Numbered from the stretch's first letter, positions 1 through 9,074 are shown. The stretch: DNA of 64,000 bases from Streptomyces sp. AP-93 (GCF_022808175.1 NZ_JALGBX010000005.1:186001-250000); one strand, 5' to 3'. The notes: generated from the sequence alone by a model not told the origin. Made by a program: numbers and translations.

Positions 1-510
1 CCAGATCACCGGGGCGTCGTCGGAGTCGTTGCCGTGCTCGTGCCAGGTGCCGTTCGGGGTGATGGCGAAGTCGCGGGGGCCGACCTTCAGCTTCTGGCCG
101 TCCACGATCGTCCACGCCCCGGTGCCCTCGTGCACGAAGCGCAGCGCCGCCGCCTGGTGGCGGTGGGCGGTCATGGCCTCGCCGGGGCCCATGATCTGCA
201 GCCCGGTGTAGAGGAGTCCGGCGGCGGCGCTGACGTCCCTGCGGCCGGGGTTGACCAGCATCACGACGCGGCGGCCCGCGTCGTCGGCCCGGACGAGGCC
301 GAGGGCCTTGTGGACCAGGGGGCGCAGCTCCTCGTAACGCCACAGCACCGGAACGGACTTGGGCTGCGGGTACCAGGGCTCGATGTCGTTGGCCACCGTC
401 CACAGCGCACCGGCCTCCAGGGCTTCGAGCTCGCCGTAGTAGGCGGTGAGTTCGGGGGTGTCGGACACCCGGGCGCGGCCGAGTGCGGTGTCGTCCTGGT
501 CGGTGGTCAT
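1..510 (-). CDS. Gentisate 1,2-dioxygenase-type cupin (C-terminus cut by window edge)
   Basis: This is the N-terminal 170 residues of a bicupin ring-cleavage dioxygenase; the rest lies beyond base 1. The stretch around residues 112-126 (GPGEAMTAHRHQAAALRF) is the metal-binding cupin motif of gentisate/salicylate/hydroxynaphthoate 1,2-dioxygenases, and a second cupin motif with TWHEHGND follows near residue 155. Such enzymes open the ring of gentisate between C1 and the carboxyl-bearing carbon using Fe(II) in the cytoplasm. The ATG at 510 overlaps the stop of the nitrilase in an ATGA arrangement, so it is translationally coupled as the last visible gene of the 6050-to-1 operon. Gentisate fits as substrate if the operon degrades salicylate; 5-hydroxyanthranilate is an alternative. 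Family assignment is firm, exact substrate is inferred. Confidence 0.85.
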   Translation of the reverse strand, partial: MTTDQDDTALGRARVSDTPELTAYYGELEALEAGALWTVANDIEPWYPQPKSVPVLWRYEELRPLVHKALGLVRADDAGRRVVMLVNPGRRDVSAAAGLLYTGLQIMGPGEAMTAHRHQAAALRFVHEGTGAWTIVDGQKLKVGPRDFAITPNGTWHEHGNDSDDAPVIW

Positions 511-1562
511 GCGTCCTCCTCGGGGGTGGTGGCGGTGGGCGGAACGGACTGCGGAACGGACTGCGGGACGGACTGCGGGACGGTGAAAGTGACCGGCGTG
601 CGGGGCCGGTTGTCCACTTCGAGGCGGAAGACGTCGAAGCGGTTGTAGTGCCCGGTGATGTCGTGCATCTGCTTGGGCTGGATGCACCGGTTCAGATCGA
701 TCTCGGCGTAGACGATGCCCTCGACGTCGACGAGCGGCTCCGTGACCGGGCGGCCGTCGGGCCCGAAGATCCCCGACAGGGCGCTGCGCGGCCGGGCGAA
801 CAGTGCCCGGACCGCCTCGTCCTCACCGGCGACCGCGTCGACGATCTCGGGGGAGACGGTGGAGCAGGCGACGACCGAGAAGACCTTGCCCTCGAAGCTG
901 TGGGCCGCCGTACGGACGGCGATGGCCTCGGCCATGTCGTAGTCGGTGGGTGCCACGGGCAGGGCGATGTAGCAGGCCGCGTGCACCAGTTCGCCCTGGG
1001 CCAGGAGCGTGAAACGGGCCAGCGTGTTGGTGTTCTCCCCGCAGGCGAGGGCGCCGACCGGGCCGACGGGGGTCTGGTGGACGCGCAGGGAACTGCCGTC
1101 GCCGCCCGTCCAGGTGAGCTTCTCCGCCCAGGTGGGCACCAGCTTGCGGTGCACGCCGAGCAGTTCGCCGTCGGGGCCGATGGTCAGCAGGGTGTTGTAG
1201 AGCACGCCCAGGCTGTGCGGGGCGCGTTCGTTGACGCCGATGACCAGCACGACCCCGTACTGGCGGGCCGCCGCGCGCAGGGTGTCCACGTGCGGGCCGG
1301 GGACGTCGATGGACGCGCGCTGCAGGCGCTCGAACCAGGGCGAGCCCTGGACCGGGTTCATCGTCCAGTTCCAGTACGGGTATCCGGGGACGAACGCCTC
1401 GGGGAAGACGACGAGTTCGGCGCCCTTCCCGGCGGCCTCCGCGATCAGGGCGACGGCCTTGTCGACGGTGGCGGCGGGATCGAGGTAGACGGGAGCGGCC
1501 TGGACGGCGGCCGCGGTGAATCGGGGCAGGTCGCTCGGGGAGCGGGTGTGAGGGGTCTCCAT
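507..1562 (-). CDS. Nitrilase / cyanide hydratase family carbon-nitrogen hydrolase
   Basis: A 351-residue nitrilase-superfamily enzyme. The catalytic triad is visible: Glu55 in FPEAFVPGYP, Lys140 in HRKLVPTW and Cys174 in ACGENTN. Length, the YPYW segment after the Glu and the CGEN motif resemble true nitrilases (nitrile to carboxylate plus ammonia) rather than amidases. The ATG at 1562 is chosen because the family similarity starts just after it; the hydroxylase gene ends 19 bp upstream. The C-terminus carries four VPQS units encoded by a 12-bp tandem repeat (about 540-587). Lying inside an aromatic-acid operon, it may supply the pathway with an aromatic carboxylate from a nitrile such as 2-hydroxy- or 2-aminobenzonitrile; that substrate is inference. 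Confidence 0.87.
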   Translation of the reverse strand: METPHTRSPSDLPRFTAAAVQAAPVYLDPAATVDKAVALIAEAAGKGAELVVFPEAFVPGYPYWNWTMNPVQGSPWFERLQRASIDVPGPHVDTLRAAARQYGVVLVIGVNERAPHSLGVLYNTLLTIGPDGELLGVHRKLVPTWAEKLTWTGGDGSSLRVHQTPVGPVGALACGENTNTLARFTLLAQGELVHAACYIALPVAPTDYDMAEAIAVRTAAHSFEGKVFSVVACSTVSPEIVDAVAGEDEAVRALFARPRSALSGIFGPDGRPVTEPLVDVEGIVYAEIDLNRCIQPKQMHDITGHYNRFDVFRLEVDNRPRTPVTFTVPQSVPQSVPQSVPPTATTPEEDA

Positions 1563-1581
1563 GAGGTCTCGGCCGTTCCGT

Positions 1582-3882
1582 TCAGAGGGCCGGCGCGGCG
1601 ACGCGCGGCAGCCATCGCTGGTGCACCGGTGCGGCGGGCTGCCGCAGCAGTTCGAGGCGCGGCGGCACCCGGTCGGTGCGCGCCGCCGGGGGCCGGGCAC
1701 TGCCGGCCCGCCAGGACCGGGCCCACGGGGCGGCCGGTCCGCGGTATCCCTGGGCCACGGCCGCGTGCAGGGTCCACAGCGGGTCGTGGAGCTGGGCGCG
1801 GCCCACCGCGCACAGGTCGGCGCGGCCCGCCAGGATCACCGAGTTCACGTCGTCGTAGGTGGAGATCGCGCCGACGGCGATGGTGGCCACCCCGGTGGTG
1901 TTGCGGATCAGGTCGGCGTACGGGGTCTGGTAGCTGCGGCCGAAGGGCGGCTGCTCGTGGGAGACGACCTCGCCGGTCGACACGTCGATCGCGTCGGCGC
2001 CCGCCGCGGCCAGGGCGCGCGCGATGTGCACGGCGTCCGCCTCGTCGAGGCCGCCCTCGGCCCAGTCGGCGGCCGAGACACGGACCAGGAGGGCCTTCCC
2101 GGCCGGCCACACCGCCCGTACCGCGCCCAGCACTTCGAGCGGGAAGCGCAGCCGGTCCGCGACCGGCCCGCCGTACTCGTCGGTGCGCCGGTTCGTCAGC
2201 GGAGAGAGGAACCCGGACATCAAATGCCCGTGCCCGTACTGGAGTTCCAGGGCGTCGAAGCCGGCCCGGTCGGCGCGCTCGGCCGCGCGCACGAAGTCCC
2301 GTACGACCAGGTCCATATCGGCGCGGGTCGCCTCGCGGGGCACCTGGCCGCCCTCGTCCCAGCGGAGCGGGGATGCGGCCAGCAGCGGCCCCCCGGCGGC
2401 CCGGCGGCCGGCGTGGGTGAGCTGGATGCCGAGGCAGGTGTCGGACTGGCCGTGCGCGAAGGCGGTGATCCGCCGCCAGGCGGCCTCCTGCTCGTCCGTC
2501 CACAGACCCGGGCAGCCCGCGTCGGTGCGGCCGTCGGCGCTCACCGCCGTCATGCCGGCGATGACCAGGGCCGCGCCGCCGAGGGACTGGGTGCCCAGGT
2601 GGACGAGGTCGAAGTCACCCGGGACCCCGTCGACGGCCGTGGACAGGGCCATGGGCGGTACGACGATCCGGTTGCGCAGGCGCAGGCCGCCGATCCGGAA
2701 GGGCCGGAACATGGGCGGTACCGGCGCCGAGGAGTTGACGGCGGTGATGAACTCCTCGTCGCGCACCCGCAGGTTGTCGTAGGTGACCCGGCGGCTGCGG
2801 GTCAGCAGGTTGAAGGCGAACTGGTGCGGATCCTGGCCGGTGTACCGGTCGATGTTCTCGAACCACTCCAGGCTGGCCTGCGCCGCCCGCTGCGTGGACT
2901 CCACGACCGGCCTGCGCTCGTCCTCGTAGGCCGCCAGCGCACTCTCCACGTCGGGGTGCTCGTGCAGGCAGGCGGCCAGGGCGAGGGCGTCCTCCATGGC
3001 GAGCTTGGTGCCGGAGCCGATGGAGAAGTGGGCCGTGTGCGCGGCGTCCCCGAGCAGCACCGTGTTGCCGTGGCGCCAGGTCTGGTTGCGCACGGTGGTG
3101 AAGCGCAGCCACTTGGAGTTGTTGGGGATGAGCCGGTGGCCGTCCAGGTGCCCGGCGAGGACTTCCTCGCAGCGGCGGATCCCCTCCTCGTCACTGGCAC
3201 CGGGCGCCAGGTCGGCGCCGGCGGACCCGGCGGAACCGGCGAAGCCGCCGCGCTGCCAGGTGTCCTCGTCCATCTCGACGATGAAGGTGGAGCGGGTGGC
3301 GTCGTACGGGTACGCGTGCACCTGGAGCGTGCCGAAGTCCCGTTCCTCGACGATGAAGGTGAAGGCCTCGAAGACCTTGTCCGTGCCGAGCCACATGTAG
3401 CGGCCCGCGCGCTCGTCGAGATCGGCGGCGAAGGTGTCGGCGTAGGCGGCCCGGGTGGCCGAGCGCACGCCGTCGCAGGCGACCACCAGGTCGTATTCGG
3501 CGGCCAGTTGCTCCGGCGGAGGGGACTGCGTGCGGTAGCGGACGTCCACCTCCAGGGCGGCGCAGCGGTCCTGGAGGATCTCCAGCAGCCGACGGCGGCC
3601 CAGAGCGGCGAAGCCGTGCCCGCCGGAGGTGACGGTCCGGCCGCGGTGGCGGACGTCGATGTCGCTCCAGCGGGCGAACTCCGCCGACATCGCGGCGTGG
3701 ACGAAGGGATCGGCCTGCGCGATGCCGTCGAGGGTCTCGTCGGAGAAGACCACTCCGAAGCCGAAGGTGTCGTCGGGAGCGTTGCGCTCCCAGACGGTCA
3801 CCTCCCACTGCGGGGAGATCTGCTTGGCCAGGGCGGCGAAGTACAGGCCGCCCGGCCCGCCTCCGATGACTGCTATGCGCAC
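1582..3882 (-). CDS. Bifunctional salicylyl-CoA 5-hydroxylase / old-yellow-enzyme-type oxidoreductase
   Basis: A 766-residue two-domain flavoprotein. Residues 1-390 form an FAD monooxygenase: the FAD-binding GGGPGG is at the start, the DG motif (VVACDGVRS) near 145 and GDAAH near 285. Residues about 395-766 form an FMN-binding old-yellow-enzyme barrel with QLTHAGR and a long GHGHLMSGFLSP block. This architecture is that of salicylyl-CoA 5-hydroxylases and anthraniloyl-CoA monooxygenase/reductases, which act on CoA-activated aromatic acids with NAD(P)H and O2. The GTG at 3882 overlaps the stop of the upstream ligase by 10 bp, indicating coupling. Salicylyl-CoA is favoured because a gentisate-dioxygenase-like gene is in the operon; anthraniloyl-CoA cannot be excluded. 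A similar set (sdg genes) is known for salicylate degradation through gentisyl-CoA in Streptomyces. Confidence 0.88.
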   Translation of the reverse strand: MRIAVIGGGPGGLYFAALAKQISPQWEVTVWERNAPDDTFGFGVVFSDETLDGIAQADPFVHAAMSAEFARWSDIDVRHRGRTVTSGGHGFAALGRRRLLEILQDRCAALEVDVRYRTQSPPPEQLAAEYDLVVACDGVRSATRAAYADTFAADLDERAGRYMWLGTDKVFEAFTFIVEERDFGTLQVHAYPYDATRSTFIVEMDEDTWQRGGFAGSAGSAGADLAPGASDEEGIRRCEEVLAGHLDGHRLIPNNSKWLRFTTVRNQTWRHGNTVLLGDAAHTAHFSIGSGTKLAMEDALALAACLHEHPDVESALAAYEDERRPVVESTQRAAQASLEWFENIDRYTGQDPHQFAFNLLTRSRRVTYDNLRVRDEEFITAVNSSAPVPPMFRPFRIGGLRLRNRIVVPPMALSTAVDGVPGDFDLVHLGTQSLGGAALVIAGMTAVSADGRTDAGCPGLWTDEQEAAWRRITAFAHGQSDTCLGIQLTHAGRRAAGGPLLAASPLRWDEGGQVPREATRADMDLVVRDFVRAAERADRAGFDALELQYGHGHLMSGFLSPLTNRRTDEYGGPVADRLRFPLEVLGAVRAVWPAGKALLVRVSAADWAEGGLDEADAVHIARALAAAGADAIDVSTGEVVSHEQPPFGRSYQTPYADLIRNTTGVATIAVGAISTYDDVNSVILAGRADLCAVGRAQLHDPLWTLHAAVAQGYRGPAAPWARSWRAGSARPPAARTDRVPPRLELLRQPAAPVHQRWLPRVAAPAL

Positions 3883-6050
3883 GGGGCGCCTCCTCGGTTG
3901 TTCTCGATCAGTTCGGGGGCCTGGCGGCCCGCCTTCGTGAGGACCTCGCGGACCTCGGCCGGCCAGGGGGTGGTCCCGGTCGCGCGGGCGGCGGAGTGGG
4001 CGATCACCATGCGGCCGGTGGCGGCCACTGTGTCGTCCGGGCCGCCCTCCGGGCCGCCCTCCGGGCCCGGCTCGCCGCGGACGGTGAAGGCGTAGTGGAG
4101 GGAGCTCGTGCCGACCTTGGTGACCCGCAGCTCGGTCCGCACGGCCTCGCCGAACCAGAGCCGGGCCCGGTAATCGGCCTCGAAGTGGACCCGGGGCGTG
4201 CTGCCGAAGAGGTGCGACAGGCCCAGGCGGCGCAGCAGCACGGCCTCGGCCGCCTCGACCCAGCGGATCACGGTGGAGTGGTGGTAGTGGCCCGCCGCGT
4301 CGGTGTCGGTCCACTCGACCCGGCGCTCGACGACCACGCTGGGCAGGTGCGGAACCTGCGCCTCGGGACACCCGGCGGCGCAGCCGCCGTCGTCCGGCGC
4401 CGGGGCGGTGGGGGTGGGGGTGGCTTCGGCCGGTTCCCGTCCCCGGGTGCGGAGTTCGCCGCGCCGGAGCTTGCCGGTCTCCGTACGGGGGAGCTCGGTG
4501 ACGAACTCCACCGCACGCGGGTACTTGAAGGGGGCGATGGCCGCCTTGACGTGCTCCTGGAGCTCGCGCACGGTCTCCGCGGCGGCCGGGACGCCGCCGC
4601 GCAGCACCACGTAGGCCTTGACGAGCATCCCGCGCCGTTCGTCGGGGACCCCGACGACGCCGCAGTCCGCCACGTACGGGTGGTCGGCCAGCGCCTTCTC
4701 GACCTCGGGCCCCGCGATGTTGTAGCCCGAGGAGACGATCATGTCGTCGCTGCGGGCCACGTACCAGAAGTAGCCCTCGGCGTCGCGGATGTAGGTGTCG
4801 CCCGTGATGTTCCAGCCGCCCCGGACGTACGTGGTCTGGCGCGGGTCGTCCAGGTAGCGGCAGCCGGTGGGCCCGGTGACGGCGAGCAGGCCGGGCTGCC
4901 CGTCGGGAACGGGCACCCCGTTCGCGTCCACCACGGCGGCCCGGTAGCCCGGGACGGGCCGGCCCGTGGAGCCGGGGCGGATGTCCTCGTCTGCCGCGGA
5001 GATGAACACGTGCAGCATCTCGGTGGCGCCGATGCCGTCGATGATGCGCAGCCCGGTGGCGGCGTGGAACTCCTCCCACACGGCGGCGGGCAGGGGTTCG
5101 CCCGCCGAGACGCAGCGGCGCAGCCCGGCCAGCCGGTCCGCCGCACCAGCGGCCAGGATCGCGCGGTAGGCGGTGGGCGCCGTGAACAGGACGGTCACGC
5201 CGTGAGCGGCGACGAGGTCGGCCAACTGCCCCGGCGTCGCGGTCTCTACGAGCAGGGTGGCGGCCCCGACGCGCAGCGGGAAGACGACCAGCCCGCCGAG
5301 CCCGAAGGTGAACGCGAGCGGCGGGGTGCCGGTGAACACGTCGTCGGGCCGCGGCCGCAGGACGTGCCGGGAGAAGGTGTCGGCGTTGGCGAGCACGTCC
5401 CGGTGGAAATGCAGGGTCGCCTTGGGGCGCCCGGTGGTGCCGGAGGTGAAGGCGATCAGGGCCACGTCGTCCGCGGCGGTGTCCACGGAGGTGAAGACGC
5501 CGGTCTTGGCCGAGCAGCGGACGGCGAGGTCGTCCTCGCCGGGGCCACCGTACGCGACCAGCAGCGGGGCGGTGGCCCCGGCCGCTCCCTCGAGTTCCCC
5601 GAGGTAGCGGTGGTCGCACAGGGCGACGGAGGGGCGGCTGATCTCGCACAGTGCGGAGAGCTCGGCGGCGCGCAGCAGCGGCACGGTGGTGACGGCCACC
5701 CCGCCCGCCTTGAGTACGCCGAACCAGGCGGCGACGAGCCAGGGGTTGTTCGGGCCGCGCAGCAGCACGCGGTTCCCGGGGAGCAGGCCCAGGTCCTCGG
5801 TGAGCACCTGGGCGACCTGGTTGGCACGCTGCAGCAGTTCGCCGTAGGTCCAGCGCTCGTCGGTGGTCAGCAGACAGGGGCGGTCGGGTCCCCAGCGCTC
5901 GACGGCGTCGTCGAGGAGGCTGTGGGCGCAGTTGAGCCGGTCCGGGTAGTCCAACTCCGGCAGGTCGAAGTGGAGTTCGGGCCAGAGGTCGAACGGCGGA
6001 AGCCGGTCGCGGCAGAAGGTATCGGCGTGCGCCGAAGGGGAGAGCTCCAT
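3873..6050 (-). CDS. Aryl-CoA ligase fused to hotdog (4HBT-type) thioesterase
   Basis: A 725-residue fusion. Residues about 1-545 are an AMP-forming benzoate/2-aminobenzoate-CoA ligase-like enzyme: TSGTTGRPK phosphate loop near 215, GGWNITGD region near 415 and the C-terminal lysine segment RTETGKLRR near 530. After a Pro/Ala/Thr-rich linker, residues about 585-720 form a hotdog thioesterase with the DTDAAGHYHHS motif of 4-hydroxybenzoyl-CoA thioesterases. One chain can therefore activate the acid and, after hydroxylation by the next gene, release the hydroxylated acid. ATG 6050 is preferred over the TTG at 6065 because GAGG lies about 9 bp before it. It is the first gene of the operon, expressed from the element at 6093-6135. 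The fusion is unusual, since these activities are normally separate proteins. Confidence 0.86.
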   Translation of the reverse strand: MELSPSAHADTFCRDRLPPFDLWPELHFDLPELDYPDRLNCAHSLLDDAVERWGPDRPCLLTTDERWTYGELLQRANQVAQVLTEDLGLLPGNRVLLRGPNNPWLVAAWFGVLKAGGVAVTTVPLLRAAELSALCEISRPSVALCDHRYLGELEGAAGATAPLLVAYGGPGEDDLAVRCSAKTGVFTSVDTAADDVALIAFTSGTTGRPKATLHFHRDVLANADTFSRHVLRPRPDDVFTGTPPLAFTFGLGGLVVFPLRVGAATLLVETATPGQLADLVAAHGVTVLFTAPTAYRAILAAGAADRLAGLRRCVSAGEPLPAAVWEEFHAATGLRIIDGIGATEMLHVFISAADEDIRPGSTGRPVPGYRAAVVDANGVPVPDGQPGLLAVTGPTGCRYLDDPRQTTYVRGGWNITGDTYIRDAEGYFWYVARSDDMIVSSGYNIAGPEVEKALADHPYVADCGVVGVPDERRGMLVKAYVVLRGGVPAAAETVRELQEHVKAAIAPFKYPRAVEFVTELPRTETGKLRRGELRTRGREPAEATPTPTAPAPDDGGCAAGCPEAQVPHLPSVVVERRVEWTDTDAAGHYHHSTVIRWVEAAEAVLLRRLGLSHLFGSTPRVHFEADYRARLWFGEAVRTELRVTKVGTSSLHYAFTVRGEPGPEGGPEGGPDDTVAATGRMVIAHSAARATGTTPWPAEVREVLTKAGRQAPELIENNRGGAPCA

Positions 6051-6092
6051 GGGGCGGCACCTCAATCAGGGAGCAGCGGGGGAGATGGGGCA

Positions 6093-6135
6093 AGTATCTC
6101 GATAAATTGGCGGCCGTCAATTCGTCGCCATATTT
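6093..6135 (-). promoter_or_regulatory. Promoter/operator element of the aryl-CoA operon (copy 1)
   Basis: Read on the minus strand, an AT-rich block holds TTGACG (6120-6115), a 16-bp spacer and GATACT (6098-6093), a plausible sigma70-type promoter about 40 bp before the ATG at 6050. The 43-bp block aligns without gaps to 11830-11872, upstream of the carboxylesterase, with 29 identical positions; TTGACG and an upstream AAATAT are conserved at identical spacing. This suggests a shared promoter/operator. Confidence 0.6.
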
Positions 6136-6264
6136 TTGTGAGGTGATCGTCCCCGCGGGCGGTCCCGCGGCGGTCCCTCTGCGGCCCCTCGGTGGCTCCC
6201 GGCGGGCCTCCGCCGGCCCACCTCCCGGGCCCCCGATCCGGGCCGAGTCGAGTCGATCCGCGCG

Positions 6265-6768
6265 TCAGGCGGCCGGCACGCGCACCCGTACGGATTTGCC
6301 GAACTCCTCGGCCTGCACGCTGAGGTGACCGCCCAGCTCGGTGGCCATCAGGTGCACGATCAGCAGGCCGCGACCGTCCTCGGCGTCCGGGTCCACCTCG
6401 CCCCTCGGGTGCGGCAGCCGTGGCAGCGCGGAGGCTCCGTCGGCGACCTCCAGCTGGAGCCATCCCCCTCGCAGGGAAACCCCGACGCGCAGGCGGCGCG
6501 CGTCGGCGGCGTGCAGAACGACGTTCCCGACCAGTTCGCTCACGGCCAGCAGCAGGACGTCCGCGATCCCGGCGGAGACTTCCCATCCGTCGAGCACCGA
6601 GCGCACGCGGGACCGGATCAGGGGGACGGTCGCCGCGGTGGGCTCCGCGGCCCAGTGGCCGAAGTCGCGGGCCTGGGAGGCGGCCGGAGGGGCCGCCGCA
6701 GAGGCCGGGTCGGCCGGGTGGACCGGGTCGGCGACGGGCGGGGCGGAGGGGGGTGTGGAGGTGAGCAT
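6265..6768 (-). CDS. RsbW-like ATP-binding regulatory protein (HATPase)
   Basis: A 167-residue protein whose residues about 40-165 form an anti-sigma/serine kinase HATPase fold. The N box is AVSELVGNVVLHA and the G box is EDGRGLLIVHLMA. The first 40 residues are Ala/Pro-rich and disordered-looking. Proteins like this are very numerous in Streptomyces, where they often sit next to XRE-type regulators; no partner anti-anti-sigma or sigma gene is adjacent here. ATG 6768 marks the start, as sequence upstream of it shows no domain homology. A perfect TTACACGTGTAA palindrome lies 116 bp upstream. Target unknown. Confidence 0.75.
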   Translation of the reverse strand: MLTSTPPSAPPVADPVHPADPASAAAPPAASQARDFGHWAAEPTAATVPLIRSRVRSVLDGWEVSAGIADVLLLAVSELVGNVVLHAADARRLRVGVSLRGGWLQLEVADGASALPRLPHPRGEVDPDAEDGRGLLIVHLMATELGGHLSVQAEEFGKSVRVRVPAA

Positions 6769-6883
6769 GACGTGCTCCCGGAGGGGAAGGCGACGGCATT
6801 TGCGCGGTGGCTCGTGTAACTGCCGGGGAACTGAGACTGCCCGAGCTCTTGTGGTCTGCGGAAATGCGTCGCTAGAGTCGTGA

Positions 6884-6895
6884 TTACACGTGTAA
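6884..6895. promoter_or_regulatory. TTACACGTGTAA palindrome (perfect copy)
   Basis: A perfect 12-bp inverted repeat in the 278-bp divergent region between the RsbW-like gene (start 6768) and the esterase gene (start 7047). Such palindromes are typical operators. An identical copy is at 57324-57335 and one- or two-mismatch copies are at 15315 and 15427. The cognate regulator is not known from the sequence. Confidence 0.55.
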
Positions 6896-7046
6896 CACGC
6901 TAAGCCTCCTCCCCGGCTCGCGCAAGCATTTCGGACATACGTTACGAAGCCTTGTCCGTAGCGCCCGCGCCCACTGCTCGCTCGGCCGTGGCGGGACCGC
7001 ACCTGAACCCCTCGGCCCCCGGGCCGAGCAGATTGGAAGGGCCGCA

Positions 7047-8006
7047 ATGACGCAATCGCTCCCCGCCGCGATCGATCCGGCTGACATGACCTGGCCGCCG
7101 CCGCCGTTCCGGACCCCCGTGTCCGCAGTCGTCGGCGCGGACGGGGTCCGCCGCTTCGAGGGGATCACCTACGCGACCTCACCCGGCTACCGCCCGCGGC
7201 TGCTCGACGTCCACGTACCCGCGGGCGAGGGACTCTTCCCGGCCGTGGTGTGGATCCACGGCGGCGGCTGGCTGGACGGCGACCGGCGCTATCCGCCGCC
7301 GACCGTGCCCGTGGAGCTGCTGCACGGGTCGGTGCTGGGAGCGGGGCTGGCCCTCGTCTCGATCGACTACCGGCACAGCCTGGAGGCCCCGTTCCCGGCC
7401 CAGCTGCACGACGTGAAGGCCGCGATCCGCTACGTCCGGCAGTTCGCCACCGCGCTGGGCATCGACCCGGACCGGATCGCGGTCTGGGGAGAGTCCGCCG
7501 GTGGCCACCTCGCGGCCCTCGCCGGGGTCGTCGGCGCGCACACCCCGGACGCGGCGGAGCTGGAGGGCACGCACGGAGTGGGCGCCGGCGACACCGCCGT
7601 ACGGGCCGTCGTCGACTGGTACGGGGTCTCCGACCTGCTCACCCTCGCCGAGCACCCCATGCCGGCGTTCCCGCCGATGCCCGGCGGAGCCGAGTTCCCC
7701 GACCCGTACGAAGCCCTCCTCGGCGCGTCCGTCGCCGAACGCCCCGAGCTGGCGCGGGCCGCGAGCCCCGTCACGTACGCCGTCGAGGGTTCGGACCCGC
7801 CGCCGTTCCTCCTGGTCCACGGAACCCTGGACGGACTGGTCCCCTACAGCCAGAGCGAGGAGCTGGCCGCGGCTCTCGCGAAGGCCGGGGGCGAGGTCGT
7901 CCTGACCCCCGTGGAAGGCGCCGACCACATCTTCCTCGGCTCTCCCGACATCGACCGCATCGTCACCGACAGCGTCGCCTTCCTGGCCCGCCACCTGACC
8001 GCCTGA
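7047..8006 (+). CDS. Alpha/beta hydrolase (HSL/BD-FAE type esterase)
   Basis: A 319-residue cytoplasmic esterase. The oxyanion-hole motif is WIHGGGW (about residue 70), the nucleophile elbow GESAGG (about 150), the Asp in HGTLDGLVPY (about 258) and the His in EGADHIF (about 291), giving a complete Ser-Asp-His triad. The arrangement matches the hormone-sensitive-lipase/BD-FAE branch that hydrolyses short acyl or aryl esters. ATG 7047 has GGAAGG 7 bp upstream. It is divergent from the RsbW-like gene and shares the region containing the TTACACGTGTAA palindrome. Natural substrate not predictable. Confidence 0.85.
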   Translation: MTQSLPAAIDPADMTWPPPPFRTPVSAVVGADGVRRFEGITYATSPGYRPRLLDVHVPAGEGLFPAVVWIHGGGWLDGDRRYPPPTVPVELLHGSVLGAGLALVSIDYRHSLEAPFPAQLHDVKAAIRYVRQFATALGIDPDRIAVWGESAGGHLAALAGVVGAHTPDAAELEGTHGVGAGDTAVRAVVDWYGVSDLLTLAEHPMPAFPPMPGGAEFPDPYEALLGASVAERPELARAASPVTYAVEGSDPPPFLLVHGTLDGLVPYSQSEELAAALAKAGGEVVLTPVEGADHIFLGSPDIDRIVTDSVAFLARHLTA

Positions 8007-8219
8007 GGTCCCGTAGCCGGCGAAGGGGCGGCGCCGGCGGTGGGGGTTCCGGCACCGGGGCGCCCGCTGCCGCCGCCGCCCGACCGGTCGGGTCCCCCCT
8101 CCCCGCCCCGCAGGGGGAGGGGGACCTGGAGGCGACGGCCGACGGGCTCGCGGGAGGCTTCCCGTCGGGAGGCACGGGCCTCGCGGCCCGAAGGGGACGC
8201 CCCGGCTCCTGGACGCCCG

Positions 8220-9067
8220 TCAGTCGGTGCAGCCGGTGCAGCCGGGGACGGCGCCGGTCGGAGCGCAGTCGTCCGGCTGATTGGCGCGGACGACATCGCC
8301 GTTAAGCGTGAGGACGCCGGACGCCTTGAAGATCCCGCCGCCGTCACCCGCCCGGTTGTGCCTAATGGCGTTCTCCTCCAGCGTGGTGGTGCCCAGTCCC
8401 TAGGCTCCCCCGGCGTGGTAGAGGCCGCCGCCCTGGGCGGTGCCGTTCTTCGCGATCGCCCGGTTCGCGCTGATCTTCACGTCGCTCACGGTCATCAGGG
8501 CGTTGTTCGCGATGCCGCCGCCCTGGGCGAAGCCGTGCGGAGCGTCCGAGGTGTTGTCCGTGATGGCGCCGCCGGTGACGGTCAGTCTTCCGGGCGCCGG
8601 GATGCCGTTGGAGACGGCGGCGCGCGCGAACCCGCCCGGGGCGAAGGAGCGGTTCTCGCTGATGACCGTGTTCTCGACGGTGGTCTCGGCGAAGCTGATG
8701 AGGCCGGCTCCGAGGGCGAAGCTCTGGGTGTCCTTGGTGACGTTCGCCGTGTTCCCGGTCAGCCGGGAATAGGTGAGCGTGAGCGGACCGTCGTTGACGA
8801 TCGCGGCGTCCGCGGCGCCGCCGCCGAGGTCGGTGCCGCTGTAGATGACGTGGTTTCCGGTCACCTCGGTCTCGCTCACGGTTCCGGTGCCGGGGTTGTC
8901 GATACCGCCGCTGGTGATCACCGGCAGCCCGTTGCCGGGGTTCTCGGGGTCCGGCGCCGTCAGTTTGTACGTGCAGTGCGCGCCAGCCGGAGGGCGTCCG
9001 GTCCGGGTGAGCCGTTCGCGGCGTTAATCGCCGCGACGAGATCGGGAACCGAGCAGCGGACCTGCAC
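8220..9067 (-). pseudogene. Decayed secreted right-handed beta-helix (PMP-repeat) protein
   Basis: Translation gives repeated Gly/Asn-rich beta-helix rungs such as QGGGIANN and QGGGLYHAGG, typical of polymorphic-outer-membrane-type repeat proteins. The reading frame is broken twice. A TAG at 8400-8402 interrupts it, yet the same frame goes on after it (GLGTTTLEENAIRHNRAGDG) to a proper stop at 8220. A small deletion near 8975-8982 separates a typical start segment (CSVPDLVAAINAANG) from the KLTAPDPENPGNG continuation. The usual signal peptide is absent: the reading frame runs straight back into the end of lacI, 8 bp away. Either sequencing errors or, more likely with three defects, a dead gene. 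Confidence 0.75.
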
Positions 9068-9074
9068 CGTGGTC

